A program made the position numbers and the translations under genes. Source: Antedon mediterranea (Eukaryota > Echinodermata > Crinoidea > Comatulida > Antedonidae). From it: a stretch of 64,000 nt of DNA. Positions within the stretch are counted from its first letter, which is position 1, and each line of letters opens with the position of its first letter. Under the pieces are notes generated by a model. That model worked only from the letters and a program-made list of their open reading frames with translations. It had not been told where the DNA came from and searched no databases. The stretch spans positions 26,526,001 through 26,590,000 of the forward strand of contig NC_092674.1 of the NCBI RefSeq assembly GCF_964355755.1, written 5' to 3'. Positions 12,262 to 24,554 of the stretch are shown here, piece by piece.

Positions 12262-12655
12262 TAGGGTTACGCCATACTGCGTTGAAACACTGGTTCTCGG
12301 CAGATCACCGAAGTTAAGTAACGTTGGGCCCGGTTGCGTTCTGGATGGGAGACCGTCTAGAAATAGCGACGGGTGCTGTATATACACCAGAGAGTTGTGT
12401 AATGGTACTATCGGACTAGCATGTGATAGGTGTGGTTTCGAAGTTATCTGTACCATACTAATTGCATCCTTAGGCAAGATGCTTTACTCTCATTGCCTCG
12501 TCCTGCGTTGGTCTTGTGTACTTAACAGTGCACGTTAAAGAACTTGGTACACTATTCGAAAAGAGTAGGGGATTGTCTCCCGGTGTGCTGATCTGGTAAG
12601 CGCTGCACTGCTTGCTGTCGTGGGTCCATGGAGGGCCTATACCGTCCAAAATAAT
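12262..12655 (+). mobile_element. 5S rRNA-derived SINE (SINE3 type)
   Basis: Positions about 12264-12382 follow 5S rRNA: GCCATACTGC at the 5' side, AAGTTAAGTAACG in the A-box region, GGATGGGAGACCG for the C box and GGGTGCTGTATA at the end. The copy is diverged and has small insertions, so it is not a functional 5S gene. It is followed by a non-5S body with GGCAAGATGCTTTACTCTCA and a tail ending in AAGCGCTGCACTG and GTCGTGGGTCCATGGAGG. The internal pol III promoter of 5S would have driven transcription of the source element. The same body without the 5S head recurs at 13943-14180, 37165-37350 and 39193-39475. Confidence 0.75.
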
Positions 12656-13942
12656 ACATTTTTAATGTCATACAGCCAATATGCCTGTGTATACTAAAGT
12701 GCAAGATTGATGATATAGTTCTAGTATAGCTAACCAGCCTAGTGGGAAAAAATGCTCTCAACCACCAGTACTTGTCAAAACATTTAATCCTATTATTGGA
12801 AGATCCTTAAATCTGCTACAACGTTAATCTGTTTTCATAATTAATTTTTCTAACAATTAGATTCTACTTCCTATAAATTTGATACTTTTATCTTCAAAGC
12901 TATTGTTGTTATTTGAAGGGTTGGATTAGAGATAGAAATAGTTTTACCTTGTACTTGGTGTGTGGTTTTGGTAATTTTAAACATGAAGATCATTTCTATT
13001 GTGTCCCTGTTGTCAATGCTGTCAAAATAAGTGGATGATGTCTTGTTAAAAGATTGTTTAAATTGAATAATGAGACATTGAAGGTCTTCTATGCATTGAT
13101 TATTTAAGCTGGTATTAACTAGATTAATTATTTATAACGGTTTTAGATATAATGCTGCTCATTTTATAGCACATATGGTAACTCAAAAAATGACAAGTCG
13201 TGAGAGAATGGCCATGATTAATTCTATGTTTCGTCCTTTTCTATAATTTGTTAATAATAGTCAAAATGTAGCGTCAATTATTGCCTTATGGATGTCATTT
13301 TTCGGCGTTGCTATATTGCATTTTAAATCACAGGATCTTCATAAAGCTTGACAGAAAGAACATTCATGTAAACATGTACTAAACATATTTGACAATATGC
13401 AGCACAAATGTTGTATGTAAATTCAGTGTAACATATTTTATTAATGAATTGCTTATTGACCAAAAATTGGATTTGAAAAACTGTAATTTAAAGTAAAAAT
13501 TTGCTTGGGATTTTAGTTGAATTTAATCATTTATTTTGTCTTTTTATAAGTGAACACATTTTGGGAACATTTTTTTTCTGTAGAAATGTTTAACCTTAAT
13601 TAAACTACAAAATAACCAATTCAAATTAATCTTCATTTTTCATGGGGTTTTTTTGTGGACAATACATCTTTAAAGCTTAGTTACTTCTGTATGATGAAAT
13701 AAAAATCTTCATTTTTAAATTATCAATTAAATGGGAATTGTTGTATTAGAAATATTTAATCTGTTTGCTGCCCTCTATTTTCAATATGACAAGGGCCTTC
13801 ATTATTTTGTACATAATTAGTATAATAATATATAATAACAGCACAGTCCTATGTACAATATCACCATACATTTATTTTTAGCATCAGTTTATTCATAGAT
13901 GTTTCTATGTTTCTTGATTTTATCCCTGTTATAAACTGTAAA

Positions 13943-14180
13943 TGTATTATATTAGGCCCTGTACGGGTCCATGACAGCCATAGTGCAGCATATTCCATAT
14001 CGGCAAACTGGGAGATTGTCAAGTAGTGTACCTAGCTCTTTATCAAGCATATGTGTGCAAAAGACCAGCAGGTTTACCTCCCATTCGAAGAACGAGACAA
14101 TAAGAGTAAAGCATTAACTATAGGATACTAACAATGGCACAGTAAAGACTTGTGCCTCTCACATACTAGTCCGATGGCCT
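13943..14180 (-). mobile_element. 5'-truncated SINE, same family
   Basis: On the minus strand it reads CCATCGGACTAGTATGTGAG, then AATGCTTTACTCTTATTGTC and a tail with GCTGCACTATGGCTGTCATG, matching the body of the 12262-12655 SINE after its 5S head. Its 5' edge abuts a mariner-type MITE at 14181. Confidence 0.65.
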
Positions 14181-14280
14181 TAAGCTCTGTCTACACTATC
14201 AAACTAGTTTGACAAAAAAAGTCTATGTGCCCAAATATTGTAGTGATATGCCCAAATAGTGATATGACATCGTCGATTAC
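14181..14280 (+). mobile_element. mariner-type MITE, left part only
   Basis: Starts TA-AGCTCTGTCTACACTATC, continues CAAACTAGTTTGACAAAA and the interior GTGATATGCCCAAATAG, then is lost before the right inverted repeat. Confidence 0.65.
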
Positions 14281-14699
14281 ACAGTGTGTTCTTATAACAT
14301 AAAGTGAATGCGAAGTATTATTCCTTTAGTATTAAGATGATGCATTCCATCCATACTTGCCATGAATAGAGGTAAATTCTAGCAAACTAGCACCGTAATG
14401 GCGTGCAGTACTTGCCCACAGCTCTGGGCGGTCTTTCCATTATTTACCCTCCCATTGTGTGCGGTTATTGACTTGTATTTAAGTCCTTTATTTGCCACCG
14501 ATTGATAATCAAGCGTACTAAGTGTTTAGATTGTGATTATGTTTTTGTTTTGGATTCGCACCTTTGTATTGGACATTGCGTGCACAGGTTTTAGTTAAGA
14601 CGATTGTGGTACGATTGAAATCGTGCCAAATATTTTGGCATATTTTCAACTGACATTTTTTTGACAAAAAATTGTGAAATCATTGTAGCAATATACTAC

Positions 14700-14741
14700 T
14701 AGTGGTAAAGCTTTACATTCAACTACCCATGTTCGAAGTCC
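14700..14741 (+). repeat. weak tRNA-like promoter pair
   Basis: TAGTGGTAAAGC resembles an A box and GTTCGAAGTCC a B box, 30 bp apart. No cloverleaf can be folded with confidence, so this is at most a tRNA-derived SINE fragment. Confidence 0.25.
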
Positions 14742-14824
14742 ATGAAACCCAAAAAACTTGCCCAAAAGAAATTTATTTTGTAAGAAGATCTCGAATTATA
14801 TCCAAATTATTTCCTTCTATTTAA

Positions 14825-15445
14825 AGACACCTTCCCTACGTTTTTTAGATCTATTTTAAGATCACAAACTATATTTAATCTAAAAATAATACTATATGGT
14901 CCTATTGCGATAACTTTTTTTGTCTTTAAATGGTTAAAAATGTGAAAAATAGGTCGATTCTAATAATTATAGCGGCCCACTATAAATCCCAAAATGCATT
15001 GCGCGCGGATTGATATTTCTGTTTTTCTTCTGTAATTCACCCACTTTTCGATCGATCGTGAGGCCAAAACAAATGGAAGACTCCTAACTTTTCAGCGAAA
15101 ATACCGGGTTTTCCCCAATTTGTATCAACGAAGTCTGGCAAAAATAGAAAGACAATTAATGCAACAACTACTTCAGGCTAGGTATATAGTTATTGTACGA
15201 TGTTCATACGTTACCGATGTTTACCAACTAGGCCTACAAAACTAAGCTTAGCTAGGCTAGGCCTAAAGACCGTCCACGAGAGGTAAGTTGCCGCGAGCTA
15301 CCTAGGTAGTGCATTGTTTCTCACTTTTTATCATAATTTACCATAAAACATACATTTAAGACAAGGAATGACCTGGTTTAATGTTTTTAAAGTAATATAT
15401 ATGTATTATTTTTACAAAACGTCACAAATTGTAGGGAAGGTGTCT
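14825..15445. mobile_element. TTAA-flanked inverted-repeat element, 621 bp
   Basis: Both ends carry AGACACCTTCCCTAC as an exact inverted repeat, and TTAA lies outside each end (14821-14824, 15446-15449). A TTAA target site is used by piggyBac and Kolobok elements. The interior has a G/C-richer core (GCATTGCGCGCGGATTG, CGATCGATCG) and TAGGCCTA-type motifs but no transposase frame, so it is non-autonomous. Confidence 0.75.
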
Positions 15446-16413
15446 TTAAATGCATTCTGAAAACCATACATTCTAAAGCCTTGTTCACACTAGACTTGAA
15501 AAATTGTAAATTGAATCATAGTAAATTTACTCAAGGTCAATAGTCAATTTGACCTTTGTTTGCACCAAAAATCACATCCACACAATATAAATTTTTAGCA
15601 AATGCTGAATTGTGTATTTGTCCAAAAGTGTCCAACTTAACAAGACCGCCAGTGAACAAAAATGCCATTTCATAAAAGGTCAATAAAATCATTATGTTGT
15701 TGAAATGTAATTGTCTTGTCTCCTCCTACGTATTTCATTAAATATAGAATAGGGCTATTTTTAAAACGTTAAGTACTTTACACTACAGTTTTTACCTAGT
15801 ATATTTGCATACATATTTGGTATAAATTGTTAATGAGAATGATGTATTTCCCTCCTGTCACAAATGAGTTTTTGTCATCACAAATTAATATGCCATGTTA
15901 CCTTCTACCCACTTAATTGTTTGGAAAATAAACCTTGGTTTATGGATCTTTTATATACAATTATCTTCTTAAAAGGAAGTAATAGAAATCTGAGTTTCCA
16001 CCATTCCACAAAAGTCCAGTATATTTTTCCAATGGAATAGAACTACAAGGCAATCTGTTCTGGCAAATTAAGCAAGAAAAACATACAGTACACGTTAGCA
16101 GATTAGGTGGTTGCAGATTGAATTCTGTGTAGGATGATTACTCTTTTGTGATTACCACGGGAGTGTTTCAGCTGTATAGGGCCTAAAGGCATGCCTTTTT
16201 TGATCTGTGACTAAATTGTTTAATATTGTCATTGTATGGATTAATTGGTAGTGCATCAGCAAGGATACTTAGCACAGACACGCTGGTTGTTCTCTGCCAG
16301 ACAACTTTTAGTGGAATTATTAAGATATGCTAATTTCTTTTGGTAAGCCTAAGGTTCTGTATGTGTGTGGAATTGATTAATCAAGTTGAGTAACATTTGC
16401 CATTTTCAGAAGG

Positions 16414-16438
16414 ATGGATGAAGAAAAATTTGAATATG
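16414..16438 (+). CDS. candidate alternative first coding exon B
   Basis: A 29-bp candidate exon (16410-16438) sits between an acceptor (CATTTTCAG ending at 16409) and a donor (ATATG|GTAAGG). Its ATG at 16414 reads MDEEKFEY and leaves one G, so it joins the SAM exon at 35414 in frame as MDEEKFEY-EIEASE. Because the exon is 29 bp long it cannot be a cassette behind candidate A without breaking the frame; it would have to follow a non-coding leader and supply its own start. The acidic peptide matches the acidic start of the SAM region. It is very short, so chance is a real alternative. Confidence 0.4.
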
Positions 16439-16540
16439 GTAAGGATATTCTTAATTGTATAGCAATTGTTTCTATTTGATAATAAATGTACTTGGAAAAT
16501 GTGTAACAAAAGCACTATATAACATTAAATTTGTTTAGTC

Positions 16541-16615
16541 TATTTCGTTCCTAGAATACCTGGATAAACCAACATTAGCCATTATCTTTAAAGTGAGAGA
16601 ACAATGCAAAAATAA
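16541..16615 (-). repeat. dispersed repeat with TTTATCCAGGTA core
   Basis: The minus strand reads GTTCTCTCACTTTAAAG then GTTGGTTTATCCAGGTA. The same core recurs at 23085-23150 and, on the opposite strand, at 36315-36490 and 60215-60400, so this is a fragment of an unclassified interspersed repeat. Confidence 0.5.
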
Positions 16616-16766
16616 ATGATGATGGTGGTGGTACTTTGAGATTTTTTTCAATGGGGATATGGTTCTAAAAGTATAAGTTTAAATGGTGAATACGGTTACA
16701 AAAACATAGTATGTGTCTTCCATGTGACAACTTGATATCATGTCTTTGAATTGAATACAAAAGTTA

Positions 16767-16882
16767 AGCTCTGTCTACACTATCAAACTTTATGTGAAAA
16801 AAAATGTGATGTGTCCATATATGGACATGATGATGTCATATCACCACCATATTTAGGCATATCACTACCATATTTGATGTGA
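16767..16882 (+). mobile_element. mariner-type MITE, right-truncated
   Basis: Left end TA-AGCTCTGTCTACACTATC, followed by the family interior with ATATGGACATGATGATGTCA and CATATTTAGGCATATC. The right inverted repeat is missing. Confidence 0.65.
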
Positions 16883-18582
16883 TGTGCATTGGCTGCCTGC
16901 GTAGTATGATAGATTTGTTTCTGGTACTTTGCTAATGGCAGCTGCAGTTTTATCCAGAGGTGTTGAAGTGGAATGAATCGGTGTAAATGTGCTTTTTTCT
17001 TGTCTTTTCCTCTTCCGGATTATTCACAGATTTCAGGTGGAATAAGCATGTCTATTGATTAATACATTCCTGTGTTTATGATTCCGAGTGTTAATTAATT
17101 CAGAAGAGTTGTTTTAATTGATAAGATAATTGTCGACTTAGATTTTCAACTTACTGGGAATCCCACCTTTGGAGCATCCCTTTTAATTAGCAGGGCCTTA
17201 GCCACCAGTATTAGCCACCAGTATGGTTGGTAAGGTTTCAACCTGACCACATTTTCACAGAGGTCTTTGACAACCCATTGGGAACAGAGCTTCTTCCCTT
17301 TCCTTGTGATAACCGCACCACTTTATTTCTTGTAGCTATACATCACTAATTAGACCCCTAATGTTATAGGTACATTTTACCGAGAAACGAACAAGGGGCA
17401 TATGATTTATCACTAACTAAATTGCAATCAATATTGAGAGGACACCAATATTGAGATGACATAGCTGAAATGTCTCTTTACTGTACCAGTAAGACCTGTC
17501 CTGTTTCCATACATTTTAATAGAATTTTACAAATAAAAAAAAACACCCTATTGATTTCCTCACTCCATTTTTTTAGTTGATTAAACCAAGTTCTTTATCT
17601 GTTATTTTTATCAGCATTCGCAAATAGATAAATACAAAATTCCGAAAATATCTACGTACCCTGTTTATTTTAGACAGTTCCCCAAAAACTTTTATTTTAT
17701 TTGGCCATTGATTAAACTAAACACGGAGTCTTGCTGGCAAAGTCTACAATATATTAATACACCTATTCATGTTAGTGAAAACAAATTTGCATTGGTTGGA
17801 TGGTTTTCATACAAGTGTAAAATCTCCCACATTTTAGTATCTGTTTTTGTGTGGGATACACCAATATTCACCACTGTGGGATTACAGAAGCTCAGATGAT
17901 ACTATTGAAATCGGAGCAAGGACATACAGTCGCATCAACGATTTATTTTGGTGAAATATTTTTGTGAGGTAGAGTTTAGTCATTTAATTGTCATCTAAAC
18001 ACAGTGATGAAAGAGAGTTTAAATTGATTGTCGAGGAATAGTTTTAAATACCAGAGTTTTAATCAGTAGCCAATTTGTTACCAGCAGAAGAAGAGTACAA
18101 CACATGAGAAAGGAGTCTGACATTACTACAGAATAGTTCATATATGACCAATTGAAGATTCAATATTAAAACTGGTGTATTAAAAATAAAAAACAGTTTT
18201 AGATTTATACCAGTTGTCATCTGGAAACCCAGTTCTTAAAATCAGTGGACTTGAAGTAGGATCTGTACCTGAGAAGGATCAAGAAGTTGACTATATTGAG
18301 GGCCCATTGAAAGACCTTTCAAGTCAGTGTGTACTGGCCTAACGTCTACATTGCTTATAGTGTGTGGGCTTGCATAGTTTTTGGTAATCTGAAGCATTGA
18401 ATAGTCCCTAGGGATGCATTTCACTGCTTGAACATTTACACTAGGCCTAAACAGTTAAACATGCATAGTTAGTAGGATCTTATAACTGGAGCTTGCTAGC
18501 TGGCTGAATTTTTTTTGCAAAAGAGCATGGACTATGCTGCTATGTGGGCCTAGGCTCTTGTTGTTTCTTTTGTTACCTGAGC

Positions 18583-18646
18583 ATGGCCTATTCTGATGCT
18601 CATAAACAGGAGAATTTACCAAAGGAAGTATATGGATTAGATGAAG
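18583..18646 (+). CDS. candidate alternative first exon C, DLC1-like Rho GAP
   Basis: ATG at 18583 opens a 21-codon frame reading MAYSDAHKQENLPKEVYGLD then E, ending at a strong donor (GATGAAG|GTGAGT). One G is left, so it splices in phase 1 to the SAM exon at 35414 as ...GLDE-EIEASETC. The frame is open upstream to a TGA near 18505 but has no earlier ATG, so this start is the natural one. The hydrophilic, Glu/Lys-rich peptide looks more coding-like than candidates A and B. A pyrimidine-rich tract ending TACCTGAG just before the ATG could also act as an acceptor for a leader exon. The intron to the SAM exon would be 16.8 kb. No known motif is visible; transcript evidence is needed to choose among A, B and C. 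Confidence 0.5.
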
Positions 18647-20097
18647 GTGAGTTTATATTGTAAACTATTCTATTCTATTTATATTAGTATTGTGTATCTA
18701 GTGTTTATATAACAATTGTGTATGCAGGGTGGGTACTTGGTTCAATCCCCCTTTTCCAGAAGTACCCCTTTCAAACTAGAAACCAGTTGTAAAGGAGCTA
18801 GTAAAGACTTGCATATGACAATCCTTAGACTCGCAATGATAATCATGTGACTCTGTCACTGGAACTGTAATCTACTGTAACTACTACTACTGTAGTAAGA
18901 CCAATACAAGTCCACTACTACAGTACTAGTGCATATAGTGCTTGTTAGGCTCGCAATTTCTCTTTTTTGCAGCTTATAATTAAATTCCTTGCTACATCGG
19001 GCAAGAAGTAATCTTTTTATGTAAAGTCTTTCACTACACAACAGCATTTCATTGCTTGTTAGTAGTTTTGTGTACTACCTTTTTGGTATAAACCATCACA
19101 CACAAAATAGGTTGAATTTAAATATGCAAGGATTCTTTGATTTTTTCCGATTGCCAAATTGGTGAGGCCGGTCACTGTATACCAATCTTGTTGCATGAGA
19201 AGTTGAACATGGCTACAGGCTAGGAATAGGCTTGGCAGTAGAAGTTCATTTTATTTTAAAACCCGAATGTAGATGCAGTCGTAAATGTCAACACCTTCTG
19301 GTACTTAACCCATACCTTCCCTCCTCAAAAAGTTACTAAATTATTATATAAAACACATGTTTATTTATTCCAAGGTGATGTTACTTTACACCTGACGTGT
19401 TACTGCTCCAATGGAAATCACCATGGCAACACAGGTGATAATGTCAATCACTCGACATGACCTCACTCAAAAGATGTTTTATTTTTAAGTATCTTTGTTG
19501 AATTTTTGGTTAAACATGTTGTGAACTACAATGATAATGGTAATGCAATGATTGACTTGTAATGTAATGCATTGTACAATGATTCTGTACAACATCTCCT
19601 AAATTGGTCATTTTACTACTGTACATTGCCAGTCTCCAAAATTGGTCAGACACGCCCACAATTAAGGGTCTCTTCTAAAGTTCCATTCACATGCATGGGT
19701 GGGTGGGAACTCACTTGCTATGTGTAAGTTCATAAAGAAATAGTGAGTTGGATTTAAAATTCAAATTCAAGTTCTATTTACAATGACCATGTTGAACCTC
19801 GAAAAGAACAATAAGAATACTGACTGTAAAAAACCTAAATAAAGAAGTAGGCTTTCTAGAAATACAGTACAGTAGTAGAGCTGTTCTACTTGTTAATTGT
19901 AGTTGGCTTATAAAGGATTGCCAAAATTTGTTTTGCTATTGATCAGAGGGAAACCCCATTTAAAATGTTTTAGAAGTTTGTATTGTTTCTTATGAATTGA
20001 AATAAAATCCAAGTAAACTGCAGGCAAAGAAATAACCAGGATGTTGATACAACAATTAGTCAAACAATTTCAAGTTATTTTGCATTTTCTGTTTATC

Positions 20098-20112
20098 ATC
20101 ATCATCATCACA
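20098..20112. repeat. (ATC)n microsatellite
   Basis: Five uninterrupted CATCAT-type triplets; short and of no evident function. Confidence 0.6.
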
Positions 20113-21496
20113 GGTCGTGTCATCCACCACTGGATGTAAATCCTCAAGCATTTTCTATTTCCTCTTCTCTGAAGCTATTGACCAGTTAAAAGTTGTCTAA
20201 TATCTCTCTTTGTCATCTATTAACCTTCTTGTTTATCTTCCCCATCTTCTTCCAGTTGTTGGTTGCCTAACAAGTTAAAATGGTTTTAAAAATTAGAAGT
20301 ATTTTTAAAACACTATATTAAACCAGTATTTTAATTTTCAATATTACAATCTGCTAATTCAGACCATACAAATTAACATGTTTCGCAACAATTCAGTTAT
20401 TATCGATTCTACATACATATTCCTCATATCTCTTCATTTCCATGGACTAATGACTTTAAAAACAAAATAATTATTGTCTATATGGCCATGGCATTCCGAC
20501 AAAAAGCAATATGACTTTTAAAAAGACAAAAACTAATATATCGTATACAATTTTATTCAGTGTACCGTAACAGAAGTTTGTGAATAAACTTTAGGGTGTT
20601 TTATTTGTTTAACTTCATGCTGGTACAATTATGGGTTTACAATTGAATTAACGCCAATAGCTGTAAGGGAAACTGGAGTAGCAACAGATTTTCATTTTGT
20701 GTTTATTTCTGGTTAATTCTCAACAGTTAAGTACAGTACCGCAGAAATGGTTTTAATAATGAATTTGTTAGATAATTACTAAACTGACCCATAATGTTTC
20801 GATCGTTATATTATTATGTAATATGGTCCCATATACAGTTAACCTAAATAGTATTATAATCTATTAAGTTCCATGATAGTCCAATTTAAGAAATTGCCAT
20901 TATTCACATGATAATTATACAGGTGAATAGTATAACAGTTGCATAATGTAAATCGTATTCTTTGAAATAGCTATGACTTATGTTTCATTGATTTATTTCA
21001 ATTTTAACAACCAAATTTAGAATCATTTATGCTGTTTTAAGCTATTGAACTCTAGATTGCATTCCTTTGAATGGAAAAAATATTTGAGGTGAGGTGAAGT
21101 TATGAAGAATGGTATATCAGGGGATTTACTTAACACCTTGCATAGGTAAAAATCTTGTGAGAACGGTGGAATGTTAAGCTTTGAAATTACATAAATCTTA
21201 ATCATTTTTATGCTGAAAAAATGTATTGGTAAAGAAATAATTTAAGTTAGGTTTTTTTTTATAGCAAAATACAGATATTTTATTTATTTAAGGCTTCCCT
21301 ATATAGTATTAAGACATAACACATCAAATGGTATGTAATCCCCCCATTTAGAGATGCGTCCCTCAGGTGCACCAAGAACTTTATATTTGCCCTCCATTTG
21401 AACTGTAAAGTTAGGTGTACAAATGAACTGGATATTTAAGCAAGAAAAGATGTGTAGTAGTTTTTAAAGGAATAACTGTTACAATCTAGTTAGGCC

Positions 21497-21775
21497 AGTG
21501 TCTTCGTCTACTGCAAAGAACTTGTACCTAATGGGAATTATGTTAAACTTTGGACTACTGAGTCGAATGCATTGCTTGTATCCTTGGACAAGACACTTTA
21601 CTTGCGTTTTGCCTCTTTCCACCCAAGTGTCCTGTACAAATGTGTGCCTGGTAAGGTCAAGACACAACTTCATTATGGGAGTATATGTTTCCACACGTCT
21701 TTGATCCAAAAATGACTGGGTAATAATATATACAGCGCTTAGAGGTTTCACAACATTAGGTGCTTCATAAATCTA
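21497..21775 (+). mobile_element. SINE-like retroposon body
   Basis: CATTGCTTGTATCCTTGGAC, AAGACACTTTACTTGCGTTT and ATATACAGCGCTTAGAGGTT followed by an AT-rich end are typical of tRNA-type SINE bodies of marine invertebrates and partly resemble the SINE at 12.3 kb. The tRNA-like head is not recognisable. Open frames here (68 and 90 codons) are shadows. Confidence 0.5.
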
Positions 21776-22489
21776 GGATATTATTTAATTGACGATTATA
21801 AAAGTAGTAGTCCATGGATTTTGTTGCTGTATTGTATGATGTCTTACGGCCTTGTGGAAGAACACCATTGAGGTGAACAAGTACCGTGATTAAATAAAGT
21901 TATTTATATTGAAGCAATGCAAAAAAAAGATGCTTTTTTAAAGATATATAAATTTTATGATTATCTGTAATATAAAGACACAGTTTCTTTTATTGTATGT
22001 TGGACTTTCAGACTTTACATATCACTCATTTCCCCACTGTACGATTCATTGACATTAGTTTACAATATTATTGTATTTTGACTTTTGACCTATTGTAGAT
22101 GTGACCTCAAATAGGTGCTGAAATTCAACACTATCTAGTTATGTACTCTGTGATAAAATTATTGTGTTTTAATCAATTTTTCATAATTGTTTTGACAAGT
22201 TAATTTGCCTGTAATGAATTCCCATTGTTTTCTTCAGAAAGACCTGTTGGTCAGAAATTTCAAAGAATGGCTGCGCCATCTAAATTTAGCTCTGTACACG
22301 TACGCATGCGGTCAGTATTGCGTCTTAATTTACTGTCAAAAGTTACACTTTCACTGTTTTGTAATTAAAACTACACTTATAATAGATGTTCCACCTTGTG
22401 TTCTGCCATTGTAGGAGTTATGGTTGCTGAAGTGTAAATGGCCACAGTTTTCGGACTTTTGTTATAGTGTAACTTCTGTTATGGGACAC

Positions 22490-22625
22490 CTTCAGGATCC
22501 AACAGAATAGATGTGTCTCCTGAATAAGGGTGTGCCCTGATTAGATGTGTGCCCTGAATAGGTGTGTGTCCTGACTGAATAGGTGTGTCCCTTGAATAGT
22601 GTGTTTCCTGAATAGATGTGTCACC
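22490..22625. repeat. degenerate AATAGG tandem array
   Basis: About seven loose repeats of the type TGAATAGGTGTGTCCC with differing spacing. It shares its core with the 17-bp array at 50225 and the 19-bp array at 57981, and lies within sequence resembling the inverted-repeat element at 7641 (GGGACACC... and CCCAAAAGAGGG flanks). Confidence 0.6.
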
Positions 22626-23084
22626 TAAATATGGATTGGCTACAACAGTGCAAGTCATTCTTCCCAAAAGAGGGATTTTGTAGTTGAATTCCATCATTCC
22701 CTCTCTCATCATCATTGTCATCTTTAGACCTTTAATTCTCATCATCAGCATCATGTTCATCACCGAACTCCATCATCATCGTCATTGACCTGTGAGCTCC
22801 TTAAGGATGTCTTAAAGATGACATCACCAATTCCACTATTTCTACTATTCATCATACATGTGTTGAAAGACTTCACCTGCTATTTAGGTCTTGAAAACAT
22901 AATTTATAAAATTGAAAGATTGGGTCATGTTTAGGGTCATCTTATAACCGCATTTGAACTTATTCTTTCATACTTTCACTTTCTGTCAATTCAGTATTTT
23001 GAGTAAAAGCTAGGCATACTCGTAATTGGTAATATTGCCCAGATTTTTCATTCATTTTCATCTGCATTGTCATTCTACCATATG

Positions 23085-23150
23085 TTTAGTCTATTTCGTG
23101 CCTAGCTTACCTGGATAAACCGACAATAGCCTATTCTCCTCAAAGATTGA
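23085..23150 (-). repeat. dispersed repeat with TTTATCCAGGTA core
   Basis: GTCTATTTCGTGCCTAGCTT then ACCTGGATAAACC, close to the copy at 16541-16615. A weaker related segment (CCAGGATAAACAGATAAT and TTTTGGTTTGTGTAAT) lies at 24600-24740. Confidence 0.5.
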
Positions 23151-24310
23151 GATATAACTTGAAATATTTATTGAAAAACAGTCTTCACATAAAATGGTAT
23201 ACCGGTAGTCCACTGGCCATTTTAAACAAATTAACAATTTGGAAGTGGAAGAAATAGTGACCTTTCCCCAGTTTTGCGTGAGCGTAGTTGACGCAGAAAG
23301 TAAACTTTGGATTAAAACAATTATCATTGGGAACAAAACCACATTGAAATCTTCCATACATTTTATGACATTTTTCTAATGGTATTACTTACAGAAAAAC
23401 GTGAGATTAGGATGGAATTTACCACAGATGTAACATGTTGCAGTGTCATCTGTTATAATTTATATATTGTGAAATAAAGACATAATACAGATCTGTATTG
23501 ATAGTCATAAATTGTAAAATGTTGATTCACACAGTGGATTTTGGTTTCTTGTAAATTTGTACTTTTGATCTTTAGTCTTTGTTGTCTTTGTTCATTCAGT
23601 TTACCATGTGAATAGTAGGTAACTTTTAGATTTTGTTTCCAAACCTATTTGTACAAGAAATGATGGACCGGTAACGTCTACCATTATGTAACACCTCAAA
23701 TACATTATGCATGGGATGAATAGAATCTTGCAATATAGAATGTGTTTTCTTAATCAATCACTTTTCAAAAATGGATTTAAGATCAACATTTTCTCTTATT
23801 TCAGAAAAATGAAAACTCAAAATGTGCCGCACAGACCTTGTACTTTTTTTATGAAGTTATTTTTAGTAGACAAAGTTGAGCTTTTCAGCAATATAACCCA
23901 CACACAGTTTTTATGATCTTGTACTGTTTTATTATACTGTAGATTTAAATTTATTAATATTTCAATTTTGTTGTGTTTCTCTTTCAATCAATCATTTTTA
24001 TTATAAATATCATATAACCCTCTACATATTTATGTATGTATTTGATTCTGTTTATACGATTTTATTTTGGACAAGAGTGCACTATAGAACAGTAATGAAA
24101 ACGTATCCTTTTCCACTAGTATTGAGTTCACACTGTTGATTGATAGGAGCTAAGATTTATACATGGTTTCACATTGTTTACTTTGGTATTTTGACTTTAG
24201 AAATATGCAAGTGATTTATGTCGTAAGAATATTGAATTGTAAATCATAAATGATGATGATCCTCTATTATTGATATCTGTACGGTGTGCATCATTTGTTT
24301 TGTAAGAGTT

Positions 24311-24554
24311 TAAAGCTGCTTTCACATCACGCCTATATTTTGGTCCGATGCCCTGAGAAAAATATCGTGGATGAAAATGGATTCAGTTGTAAATTTGTAC
24401 GATATGAATCTATACCTGATTCAGGCTTCAAACTCATAGAAATGGATCAAGAATTATTTTCTGAAATCGTACTCGATGTGAAAGCATGCTCAATGCTCGT
24501 AATATTTTTCTTAGGGTGCCAAACCGAATCCGGGTGCAATGTGAAAGTAGCTTA
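24311..24554. mobile_element. 245-bp inverted-repeat MITE
   Basis: The left end TTAAAGCTGCTTTCACAT is mirrored by ATGTGAAAGTAGCTTAA at the right. The outer bases are compatible with a TTAA target. The interior again contains GATGTGAAAGCATGC, a copy of the terminal motif. The 89-codon frame across it is incidental. Confidence 0.6.

Noticed and set aside
12264-12382. Functional 5S rRNA gene
   Set aside because: It is too diverged, carries small insertions, lacks a terminal T run and is fused to a SINE body.
22241-22311. Exon-like segment after TTTTCTTCAG with an ATG and RMAAPSKFSSVHVRMR, ending at GTCAGT
   Set aside because: The donor is weak and leaves phase 2, which would put a stop right after the junction with the SAM exon at 35414.
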